Origin: Lachnospiraceae bacterium
GTDB taxonomy: Bacteria > Bacillota > Clostridia > Lachnospirales > Lachnospiraceae
NCBI GenBank assembly: GCA_900753305.1
Contig: CAADYR010000170.1
Coordinates: 4,537-68,536, forward strand
Direction of reading: 5' to 3'
Length of the DNA stretch: 64,000 nucleotides
Position numbers and translations under genes: made by a program. Positions 18,335-25,825 of this stretch are shown piece after piece (position 1 is the stretch's first letter; the number at the start of each line of letters is the position of its first letter). The notes under the pieces were generated by a model. It did not search any database and had not been told where the DNA came from. It saw nothing but the letters and a program-made list of their open reading frames with translations.

Positions 18335-20470
18335 TTACTGCTGTGCAACATCCTTCATGGAGAAGCTGATTCTGCCCATCTTATCCTTGCCAAGGCAAAC
18401 AACTGTTACAACATCACCTAATGTAAGAACATCCTCAACATGGTTGATTCTTTCCTTAGATATCTTGGAAATATGAACCATACCTTCTTTACCAGGTGCA
18501 AATTCAAGGAAAGCACCAAACTCTTTGATACTGATTACTTTACCCTTAAATACCTGACCTTCCTGGAATTCTGTAGTAATGATCTTGATCATTTCTGCAG
18601 CCTTATCCATCATAGCCTTATCTGTACCACAGATACTTACAAATCCGTCATCTGTGATGTCGATCTTTACTCCTGTCTGATCAATGATAGCATTGATTGT
18701 CTTACCTCTCTGACCAACTACATCACCAATCTTCTCAGGCTCAATCTGCATCTGAATAATCTTAGGTGCATATTTACCTACTTCTTTTCTGGGTTCTGAA
18801 ATAGCAGGTTTCATGCAATTATCCATAATATATAATCTGGCATCATGACATCTTGCAATGGCACCCTCTACGATAGGTCTGGTCAGACCATGGATCTTGA
18901 TATCCATCTGGATAGCTGTAATACCTTCTGTCGTACCGGTTACCTTAAAGTCCATATCGCCAAAGAAATCTTCAAGTCCCTGGATATCTGTCAGTAATAC
19001 ATAATCATCATCTGTCTCACCTGTTACAAGACCACAGGAGATACCTGCTACCATTCTCTTGATAGGTACACCTGCTGCCATCAGAGACATACAGGAAGCA
19101 CATGTAGATCCCATGGAAGTAGATCCATTAGATTCAAAAGTCTCAGATACGCTTCTGATCGCATAAGGGAATTCCTCTTCTGAAGGAAGTACAGGAACAA
19201 GTGCTTTCTCAGCAAGGGCGCCATGTCCGATTTCTCTTCTTCCCGGTCCTCTTGATGGCTTAGTCTCACCTACAGAGTATGAAGGGAAGTTATAATGATG
19301 CATATATCTCTTAGTTGTTTCATTTTCATCCAATCCGTCTACTTTCTGTGCTTCTGATAAAGGAGCCAGTGTAGTAACGTTACATATCTGTGTCTGTCCT
19401 CTGGTAAACATAGCAGAACCATGTACTCTCGGAATAATATCTACCTCTGCTGCAAGAGGTCTGATCTGTGTGATCTGACGTCCATCAGGACGCTTATGAT
19501 CTTTTAAGATCATCTTACGAACTGTCTTCTTCTGATACTGATATACAGCTTCGCCAAGAATTGCAAGCCAGTCTTCATTCTCTGCAAATGCTTCTTCAAA
19601 TTTCTCAGTAATCTGTCTGATATTTTCTTCACGAACCTGCTTCTCATCTGTAAAGACAGCAACTTCCATCTCTTCAGGAGTTACGATTTCCTTCATTCTG
19701 GCAAACATTTCTTCCGGGATTGCACATGACTCGTAAGCATGCTTCTCCTTGCCAACTTCTGCAACCATTTTATTAATGAACTCAATAATTGTCTGATTAA
19801 TCTCATGGCACTTATAAATAGCTTCGATCATCTTCGCTTCAGGAATTTCATTTGCACCTGCTTCGATCATGATAACTTTTGTACTGGTAGAAGCTACTGT
19901 AAGCTGTAAATCTCCGGTTTTCCACTGCTCCTGACTGGGGTTAACAATAAATTCACCATCAATCATACCAAGCTGAGTCGTTGCACATGGACCATCAAAA
20001 GGAATGTCTGAAATAGCTGTTGCGATTGCAGAGCCAAGCATTGCGACTAACTCAGGACGACATTCAGGGTCAACACTCATAACCATATTATTAAGTGTTA
20101 CATCATTTCTGTAATCCTTAGGAAACAGAGGACGCATAGGTCTGTCGATTACACGGCTGGTAAGGATTGCATTTTCACTTGCCTTGCCTTCTCTCTTATT
20201 AAAACCACCCGGAATCTTGCCTACTGCATATAATTTTTCTTCGTATTCTACACTGAGAGGGAAGAAATCAACTCCTTCTCTTGGTTTATCAGATGCTGTT
20301 GCTGTAGATAATACAGTCGTATCACCATAATGCATAAAAGCTGCACCATTTGCCTGTGCAGATACTCTTCCGATATCTACGGAAAGTGTACGTCCACCTA
20401 ATTCCATGCTGAAAGTTCTGAACTTTTTCTCTTTGTTTTCACTGAAAGTTCCATTGTACATTTCGTTCAT
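18335..20470 (-). CDS. pnp: Polyribonucleotide nucleotidyltransferase (PNPase)
   Basis: PNPase degrades RNA 3' to 5' by phosphorolysis as part of the RNA decay machinery. The 711 residues contain two RNase PH-like domains (residues ~15-150 and ~325-460), a helical linker, then KH (IGDVVGQRGKTINAIIDQTG) and S1 (GQVFKGKVISIKEFGAFLEFAPGKEGMVHIS) domains. The first domain's start VDIGRVSAQANGA is typical. It follows rpsO, the widely conserved rpsO-pnp order, but with a terminator and a long hairpin between them. Confidence 0.97.
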   Translation of the reverse strand: MNEMYNGTFSENKEKKFRTFSMELGGRTLSVDIGRVSAQANGAAFMHYGDTTVLSTATASDKPREGVDFFPLSVEYEEKLYAVGKIPGGFNKREGKASENAILTSRVIDRPMRPLFPKDYRNDVTLNNMVMSVDPECRPELVAMLGSAIATAISDIPFDGPCATTQLGMIDGEFIVNPSQEQWKTGDLQLTVASTSTKVIMIEAGANEIPEAKMIEAIYKCHEINQTIIEFINKMVAEVGKEKHAYESCAIPEEMFARMKEIVTPEEMEVAVFTDEKQVREENIRQITEKFEEAFAENEDWLAILGEAVYQYQKKTVRKMILKDHKRPDGRQITQIRPLAAEVDIIPRVHGSAMFTRGQTQICNVTTLAPLSEAQKVDGLDENETTKRYMHHYNFPSYSVGETKPSRGPGRREIGHGALAEKALVPVLPSEEEFPYAIRSVSETFESNGSTSMGSTCASCMSLMAAGVPIKRMVAGISCGLVTGETDDDYVLLTDIQGLEDFFGDMDFKVTGTTEGITAIQMDIKIHGLTRPIVEGAIARCHDARLYIMDNCMKPAISEPRKEVGKYAPKIIQMQIEPEKIGDVVGQRGKTINAIIDQTGVKIDITDDGFVSICGTDKAMMDKAAEMIKIITTEFQEGQVFKGKVISIKEFGAFLEFAPGKEGMVHISKISKERINHVEDVLTLGDVVTVVCLGKDKMGRISFSMKDVAQQ

Positions 20471-20571
20471 GTCATTCTCCTTTTCTCTTTTCTAATTCAT
20501 TTCACGCTTCTTATGCAGTCTGACACTTCTTTAGTGTCTTATTTCTGCATTTTACCAAAGCATGTGACCAT

Positions 20572-20656
20572 TGTGACAGAAGAAGGAGCCGAAACTACTG
20601 AAAAAAGTACGAACTTCATACACTTTTCAGCGGTCTCGAGCTGTTTTTCTGTCACA
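20572..20656 (-). other. Long hairpin in the rpsO-pnp intergenic region
   Basis: Perfect 10-bp arms TGTGACAGAA (20572-20581) and TTCTGTCACA (20647-20656) enclose an imperfect inner stem with a CTGAAAA/TTTTCAG pair (20598-20604 / 20624-20630). In the pnp transcript this gives an ~85-nt stem-loop about 100 nt before the start codon. It resembles in position the RNase III-cleaved leader stem of Escherichia coli pnp; the functional analogy is inference. A smaller GACACT/AGTGTC hairpin lies at 20522-20538. Confidence 0.6.
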
Positions 20657-20704
20657 GTTTCCTGCATCTTATCAGATACTGTCCAAGGGTTCAAACTCCC
20701 TCAT

Positions 20705-20734
20705 GCATAAAAACGGGCGGAATTTCTTCCGCCC
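20705..20734 (-). terminator. Intrinsic terminator of rpsO
   Basis: An 8-bp GC-rich stem (GGGCGGAA 20715-20722 / TTCCGCCC 20727-20734) with a 4-nt loop is followed on the minus strand by GTTTTTATG. It lies 17 bp after the rpsO stop. Confidence 0.85.
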
Positions 20735-20750
20735 TTTCTTATTGCCTAAA

Positions 20751-21017
20751 TTACTTTCTAATTCCAAGCTTTTCAATCAGAGCACGATATCTTTCGATGT
20801 CAGTTTTCTTTAAGTAGTCAAGTAAACCACGTCTCTGACCTACCATCTTCAGAAGACCACGTCTTGAATGATGATCCTTCTGATTATTCTTTAAATGCTC
20901 TGTTAATTCTGCAATTCTCTCTGTTAATACAGCGATCTGTACTTCAGGTGATCCTGTATCACCAGGTGTTCTTGCATACTCAGCGATGATTGCCTGTTTC
21001 TTTTCCTTAGAAATCAT
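20751..21017 (-). CDS. rpsO: 30S ribosomal protein S15
   Basis: S15 is a primary 16S rRNA-binding protein of the 30S platform. The 88 residues start MISKEKKQAIIAEYARTPGD, the family consensus. The frame runs five codons further upstream, but those codons contain the ribosome-binding site GGAGG at proper spacing, so 21017 is the start. LTEHLKNNQKDHHSRRGLL and the C-terminal YLKKTDIERYRALIEKLGIRK are characteristic. It has its own promoter, structured leader and terminator. Confidence 0.97.
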   Translation of the reverse strand: MISKEKKQAIIAEYARTPGDTGSPEVQIAVLTERIAELTEHLKNNQKDHHSRRGLLKMVGQRRGLLDYLKKTDIERYRALIEKLGIRK

Positions 21018-21056
21018 GTCTAAATCCTCCATTATTATAATATAATATCTGTAACC

Positions 21057-21104
21057 GCCTGGTACTAAGTCATGGGTCGGAGTATCCCGACACTGAGTAC
21101 CGGC
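21057..21104 (-). ncRNA. Structured rpsO leader (putative S15 autoregulatory element)
   Basis: The leader folds into nested stems: GGTACT (21061-21066) with AGTACC (21096-21101), extended by GCC/GGC with one bulge, and an inner GTCGG (21076-21080) with CCGAC (21087-21091). S15 represses its own translation through leader RNA in several bacteria, so autoregulation is plausible. Which S15-leader class this belongs to is not determined. Confidence 0.6.
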
Positions 21105-21138
21105 TAATGGCTGTACATACTGTCAACCATACCTTGAT

Positions 21139-21167
21139 ATTGTATCATACGAATAGATATCATGCAA
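21139..21167 (-). promoter_or_regulatory. Promoter of rpsO
   Basis: On the minus strand TTGCAT (21162-21167), 17 bp, TACAAT (21139-21144). Transcription would start near 21132, giving a leader of ~115 nt. The same two hexamers with the same spacing occur at the rimP promoter. Confidence 0.75.
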
Positions 21168-21200
21168 TATAATTTTCAAAATTATAGTACTAAAATCATA

Positions 21201-22325
21201 TTAAAGATATCTCCTCACGCTGGCAGGTGTTCTGTAATTAATGCTTGAAATCTTAATTCCTGTCTTAGGACTGGAAGCATGAACTACCTGACCACCGCCA
21301 ATGTAAATGGCCACATGATTGATTCTACCATTCTTTGCATAGAATACCAGATCCCCTGGTTGAACATCTGCCAGACTTACCTTGGTTCCCATTTGTGCCT
21401 GCGAAGCAGCATGATGGGGCAGGCTGATACCATATTTTTTAAATACGCTCAGTGTAAATCCCGAACAATCGGCACCACTTGTAAGGCTTGTGCCTCCCCA
21501 TACATACGGATTACCAATAAACTGCTTTGCATACTGTACCAGAGATACCTTAGCATCAGATACACCCTGTCCATATAGCAGTTCTGTCAGTGTCACAGCC
21601 TTCTCCAGCCGTTCTTCAACATCTACATACTCACCTGATACATACGCCTCTTCGTCATCCAGAAGAAATTTGACCCATCCATTGTCCATTACATCCACTA
21701 CTTCCAGTTCCTCTTCCTTTGGAATCAGAGTAATTACCACTGAATCCGTATTAGGCTGTTCTCTGACCTTCAGTGTTTCAGTATTTACGACTGCGATCAT
21801 GGATGCAACTTCCTTTCCACGTTTAATTGCATCTTCACCTGTATACAGATACTCTGTTTTACAATATCCCTCTACTTTTCCGGATTTGATATGCGCCCAT
21901 CCATTATCTACAGCCAAAATCTCACACGCCGCATTTTTAGTCAGTTTGCCAACAAGTTTACCATTCTCATTCGGCTCCTGTCTGATGTTCAAATGATTAT
22001 CTACGTGTGCGATACCCAGATTCTGATATCCCCAATGTTCCGTATTCTGTGTATTATCTGCCAGCGAAGAAACCATTGTACGAAGTTTTCTCGGTTTGTA
22101 TTCTGTATCATCTGACAGTGTTTCATCAAATACGACTCCAACACCCGCACTCATTTTCTTCTCTGTACCTTTATCCTCATCCGTCTGACTTGTCTGTTCG
22201 GTCTTCTGTGCTGTATATTCATTGTTATTGTTATTCAATGCTGCATAAGCCGACATGGTCTGTGTGTTCATTAAAACAACAATTCCTAATGTCGCCAATA
22301 GCTGTGCATATTTTCTGTTTTTCAT
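21201..22325 (-). CDS. Secreted SH3b / NlpC-P60 peptidoglycan hydrolase
   Basis: A secreted cell-wall endopeptidase of ~374 residues. The start MKNRKYAQLLATLGIVVL (22325) follows an AGAAAGG site and begins a typical signal peptide ending near AYAALN; the longer open frame lacks a signal. Two bacterial SH3 domains follow (around LGIAHVDNHLNIRQEPNENGK and VNTETLKVREQPNTDS). The C-terminal NlpC/P60 domain has C287 in GADCSGF, H337 in INHVAIY and H349 in VVHASS. It likely cuts gamma-D-Glu-diamino acid bonds of stem peptides. It stands alone between ribF and rpsO. Confidence 0.92.
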   Translation of the reverse strand: MKNRKYAQLLATLGIVVLMNTQTMSAYAALNNNNNEYTAQKTEQTSQTDEDKGTEKKMSAGVGVVFDETLSDDTEYKPRKLRTMVSSLADNTQNTEHWGYQNLGIAHVDNHLNIRQEPNENGKLVGKLTKNAACEILAVDNGWAHIKSGKVEGYCKTEYLYTGEDAIKRGKEVASMIAVVNTETLKVREQPNTDSVVITLIPKEEELEVVDVMDNGWVKFLLDDEEAYVSGEYVDVEERLEKAVTLTELLYGQGVSDAKVSLVQYAKQFIGNPYVWGGTSLTSGADCSGFTLSVFKKYGISLPHHAASQAQMGTKVSLADVQPGDLVFYAKNGRINHVAIYIGGGQVVHASSPKTGIKISSINYRTPASVRRYL

Positions 22326-22474
22326 TTTAATGTGCCTTTCTATTGCCTGTACATCCTGTTGCCATTTAAAAATCAGTTCGCTATAATTTATTACAAATAT
22401 GTTACAAATTATTACGAACTGATTATAGCATTCCATTATTTTTATGTCAACATTTCATTCATAGTAGATATTTC

Positions 22475-23398
22475 CTATGCAAGTCCGTGATACTCCCTGC
22501 CTTTTGCAATGTCAGTTGCCATTTGTGCCTTCAGAGCTTCGATTCCATCAAAACGCATCTCCGGTCGCTTATAATGCAAAAGATATACTTCTGCCTCCTG
22601 TCCATATACATCTCTGGAAAAATCATAAATATACGTTTCTACTCCCATGACAGCTTCACCGCTGACCGTTGGTTTTGTTCCGATATTTGTAATTCCCTGA
22701 TAAGTGTTTCCATTCATTTTGATATAGGAAAAATAGACACCATTAGGTGGAAGCAGTTTTTGTTCCGGAGGAACAATATTGACCGTTGGCATACCAAGGC
22801 TACTCCCTAAATGCCTGCCATGAACAATTGTACCCCCTACATGATAAGGCTGTCCCAAAAGCTGATCTGCAAGTTCCATATCTCCCTGTCTGACCGCCTC
22901 ACGTACATAAGTTGAGCTGACCTCTTTTCCTTTATAAAGTACTTTATCTATGATCACAACTTCATATCCATATTGCATTGCTTTCTCTTTCAGCAGGCGG
23001 CAATCACCAAGTCCTTTCTTTCCGAAAGACACATCCTCTCCCGCTACAATGCATTTCGCATTAAGTTGTTCTACAAGCACCTTGCTGATATAAATTTCAG
23101 GGTCCATATCGGCAATCTCCTGATAAAAAGGATATTCTATCAGATAATCAACTCCGGCTTCTTCAAAAATTTTCCTTTTTTCTTCTATCGTAGTCAGATC
23201 CTGTTCCGGTTCCTTACTGAAAAAAGCAGCCGGAGAAGGTACAAATGTAAAAACTACCGAAGCCAGACCACGTTCCTTCTGCTCTTTTATTCTATTCAGA
23301 AGTTTCTGATGCCCTCTGTGAAATCCATCGAATTTCCCTATTGCAACAGCCGTTTCCTGCCCGATCCTAAATTCTGTCGTCTTCTCTATTATCTTCAT
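22475..23398 (-). CDS. ribF: Bifunctional riboflavin kinase / FAD synthetase
   Basis: RibF converts riboflavin to FMN and FAD. The N-terminal adenylyltransferase domain shows the nucleotide-binding GKFDGFHRGHQKLL. The C-terminal riboflavin kinase domain shows GTIVHGRHLGSSLGMPTVNI and GVYFSYIKMNG. The 307 residues are full length. It is preceded by truB (48 bp), a conserved truB-ribF order in Firmicutes, downstream of the rbfA/infB block. Confidence 0.96.
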   Translation of the reverse strand: MKIIEKTTEFRIGQETAVAIGKFDGFHRGHQKLLNRIKEQKERGLASVVFTFVPSPAAFFSKEPEQDLTTIEEKRKIFEEAGVDYLIEYPFYQEIADMDPEIYISKVLVEQLNAKCIVAGEDVSFGKKGLGDCRLLKEKAMQYGYEVVIIDKVLYKGKEVSSTYVREAVRQGDMELADQLLGQPYHVGGTIVHGRHLGSSLGMPTVNIVPPEQKLLPPNGVYFSYIKMNGNTYQGITNIGTKPTVSGEAVMGVETYIYDFSRDVYGQEAEVYLLHYKRPEMRFDGIEALKAQMATDIAKGREYHGLA

Positions 23399-23446
23399 TC
23401 CGTGCCGTTCCTTTATTTTCTTCTCCCATAGCGTTCTTAAAATCCG

Positions 23447-24346
23447 CTACAAAAACATCTTGTAAGGCTTGAAACAGTGTTCCTGCTCACAATATGTATA
23501 TACCCCGGTAAATGTACCATTGCTTGCATATACTCTGGTCCATTCACCATCTTCAAATCTTTTTCTTACTGCCCTTACCTGTTTGAAATACAGTTTATTT
23601 CCGTTAAGCAGTACCTTATCAAATTCAGGCATCACCGTGAGTGACTCATATTCTTCAAAAACTGCATCCGGTGCAATTACGTATTCTTCAAGTCTATTGT
23701 CTCTTACAAGTTCTTCTATCTGCGACAATTTCAGTGCCTGTTCTATATGGAAATTACCTACTCTCGTTCGCTGAAGAGTCTCCATCAACGCCCCACAGCC
23801 TAATCTGTCACCGATATCCGCACAAAGTGTCCTGATATAGGTTCCTTTCGAACAGCCAACGCTAAATGTCACTCTGGGAAGATTGATTTCTTCTATTTTA
23901 ATATGATGAATCTCCACCCTGCGGGGTTTGCGTTCTATCTCTACACCCTGTCTGGCTAATTCATATAACTTTTTTCCATTTACTTTAAGTGCCGAATACA
24001 TTGGAGGTATCTGATCATATTCCCCTACAAAACTCATTACAGCATCTCTTACTTCCTCTTCATTAACATTCACCTGTGTACGGCTCAATATGGTACCGCT
24101 GGCATCCTGTGTATCAGAAGTTTCTCCAAGAAGCATACAAGCCCTGTATTCCTTGCTTTTATCTGTAAGCATATCACATAATTTCGTTGCATTACCAAAA
24201 CATACCGGCAACACTCCCACCGCGTCCGGATCGAGAGTTCCGGTATGTCCTATTTTCTTCTGCTTCACAATTCCGCGAAGCTTTGCCACCACGTCATGTG
24301 ATGTAAAGCCTGCCTCTTTGTATATATTGATAATTCCGTTAATCAA
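23447..24346 (-). CDS. truB: tRNA pseudouridine-55 synthase
   Basis: TruB makes pseudouridine 55 in the T-arm of tRNAs. The catalytic Asp lies in GHTGTLDPDAVGVLP (about residue 39). The Y-containing QIPPMYSALKVNGKKLYELARQG and the CSKGTYIRTLCADIG segment are diagnostic. A C-terminal PUA-like extension completes the 299 residues. Its start overlaps the nrnA stop by 8 bp. Confidence 0.96.
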   Translation of the reverse strand: MINGIINIYKEAGFTSHDVVAKLRGIVKQKKIGHTGTLDPDAVGVLPVCFGNATKLCDMLTDKSKEYRACMLLGETSDTQDASGTILSRTQVNVNEEEVRDAVMSFVGEYDQIPPMYSALKVNGKKLYELARQGVEIERKPRRVEIHHIKIEEINLPRVTFSVGCSKGTYIRTLCADIGDRLGCGALMETLQRTRVGNFHIEQALKLSQIEELVRDNRLEEYVIAPDAVFEEYESLTVMPEFDKVLLNGNKLYFKQVRAVRKRFEDGEWTRVYASNGTFTGVYTYCEQEHCFKPYKMFL

Positions 24347-25304
24347 TGTCCTGTCCCTTTATCTGTTTCTCTATCTGTTCTGAAAGGTTATTTACCACAT
24401 CATAGAACGTACCATTCACTGTACATCCGGCTGCACGCTTGTGCCCGCCGCCACCAAAATACTCTGCAACTTTGCTTACATCCACATAATTGCAGGAACG
24501 AAGGCTTACCTTATACTCCAGTGTAGCTGTTTCATACATAAAAATCGCACATTCCACACCTTTTATAATACGTAGCTGATTCACAATGCCCTCTAAGTCT
24601 TTGCTTGTTACATCATAGAATTTCATTGTCTTCTGATCTACATAGCTGACAACGCATTTACCGTCCATGAACAAAATACTCTCTAATAAAGCTCTTCCCA
24701 GAATCTGATTCTGTATGTAAGTCTTCTCATAGAAAGTCTTATCGATCAAAGATGGGAAATCAAATCCATATGCTATCAAGTCTGCCGCAGTACGCAGTGT
24801 TTTGGGAGATGTATTGGAATACTGGAAAATACCGGTATCATGAATCATTCCGATGTAAACAGCCTTTGCAATTTCAACATCAATATATTTCTTATCCAAA
24901 ACATCATAAACAAGCTCAGAAGCCGAACTTGCTTTAGGGTCTATATAATTCACATTGCCACATCCATGTTCATTACTGATATGATGGTCAATGTTGATTG
25001 TTTTCTTTGCTTTGTCAAAAATCTTTTCAGCCTCTCCAAGTCTGCCTTTATCACAATCCAGTGCGATAAATACATCCGGTTCCTCTTCCATCTGAAAAGC
25101 AGTATCTATCAGGTTAAAATCCTGAATACAGGAAAAAATGTCTGCCGGTTGTTCCAAAAATACTCTGACTTTTGCCTGCGGCATTGCTTTCTTTAAAAAC
25201 AAATATGTTGCCATACAGGAACCGACACAGTCTCCATCCGGTCTGATATGCCCGGATATTGCTATATTTTCTGCCCCTTCACATTCCTTTAACAGTTGGA
25301 ACAT
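24339..25304 (-). CDS. nrnA: DHH/DHHA1 phosphoesterase, NrnA type
   Basis: NrnA-type proteins degrade short oligoribonucleotides and dephosphorylate pAp; related members cleave cyclic-dinucleotide products. Motifs are GHIRPDGDCVGS, ALDCDKGRLGEAE, the DHH in NIDHHISNEHG and the DHHA1 motif GGGGHKRAAG. The 321 residues are full length. Its place between rbfA and truB is conserved in Clostridia. Which substrate dominates cannot be read from sequence. Confidence 0.93.
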   Translation of the reverse strand: MFQLLKECEGAENIAISGHIRPDGDCVGSCMATYLFLKKAMPQAKVRVFLEQPADIFSCIQDFNLIDTAFQMEEEPDVFIALDCDKGRLGEAEKIFDKAKKTINIDHHISNEHGCGNVNYIDPKASSASELVYDVLDKKYIDVEIAKAVYIGMIHDTGIFQYSNTSPKTLRTAADLIAYGFDFPSLIDKTFYEKTYIQNQILGRALLESILFMDGKCVVSYVDQKTMKFYDVTSKDLEGIVNQLRIIKGVECAIFMYETATLEYKVSLRSCNYVDVSKVAEYFGGGGHKRAAGCTVNGTFYDVVNNLSEQIEKQIKGQDID

Positions 25305-25329
25305 ATATACATCCTCTTCCTCTCTTAAG

Positions 25330-25360
25330 AAATATGGGGAAGGATTCCTTCCCCATATTT
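25330..25360. terminator. Strong palindrome between rbfA and nrnA, possible terminator
   Basis: AAATATGGGGAAGGA and its exact complement TCCTTCCCCATATTT are separated by a single base, giving a 15-bp perfect inverted repeat. The T-run after the stem is short (ATATTT), so partial termination or RNA processing is as likely as full termination. Confidence 0.55.
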
Positions 25361-25371
25361 AATTATACGGT

Positions 25372-25761
25372 CTATTCCGTTTCTTTTGTCTCTACGTGCT
25401 TCTCATCATCAGCACGATTTACTTCATCTATCATCTTGGACATATTAACGCCATATTCAATAGACTGATCAATAATAAAGCGGATCTCCGGAGTATTTCT
25501 TAAATTAATCTTCTTTGCAAGCTGATTTCTGATATACCCCTCTGCGCTTTTGAGTCCTGCAAGTGTATCCTTCTGGGACTCTTCATTACCCAGAACACTG
25601 ATCCATGCCTTGCAAGTCTTAAGATCCGGTGCAACCTCTACTGCGACTACAGAAGTCATGGGATTGATTCTTGGATCTTTGATCTCGCTCCTGATCACTT
25701 CTGCAAGAACACGCAGTACTTCCCCGTTCACACGGGTATTCTTAACACTGTTCTTTCTCAT
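25372..25761 (-). CDS. rbfA: Ribosome-binding factor A
   Basis: RbfA is a KH-fold assembly factor needed for late 30S maturation. The 129 residues show the family core (RVNGEVLRVLAEVIRSEIKDPRI and TCKAWISVLGNEESQ) and the QSIEYGVNMSKMID C-terminus. It follows infB by 64 bp, as in the standard nusA-infB-rbfA operon. The end is acidic and charged, common in this family. Confidence 0.95.
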   Translation of the reverse strand: MRKNSVKNTRVNGEVLRVLAEVIRSEIKDPRINPMTSVVAVEVAPDLKTCKAWISVLGNEESQKDTLAGLKSAEGYIRNQLAKKINLRNTPEIRFIIDQSIEYGVNMSKMIDEVNRADDEKHVETKETE

Positions 25762-25825
25762 TTTCGTCCTCCAGGTTCAGGCAGACCTTACAGTCTGCCC
25801 AACAAATTCAAAAGTCAATATATTC

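Noticed and set aside
20571..20660. tRNA-like fold between rpsO and pnp
   Set aside because: The arms form a single long hairpin; there is no acceptor/T-arm arrangement and no GGTTC-type T-loop in the right place.
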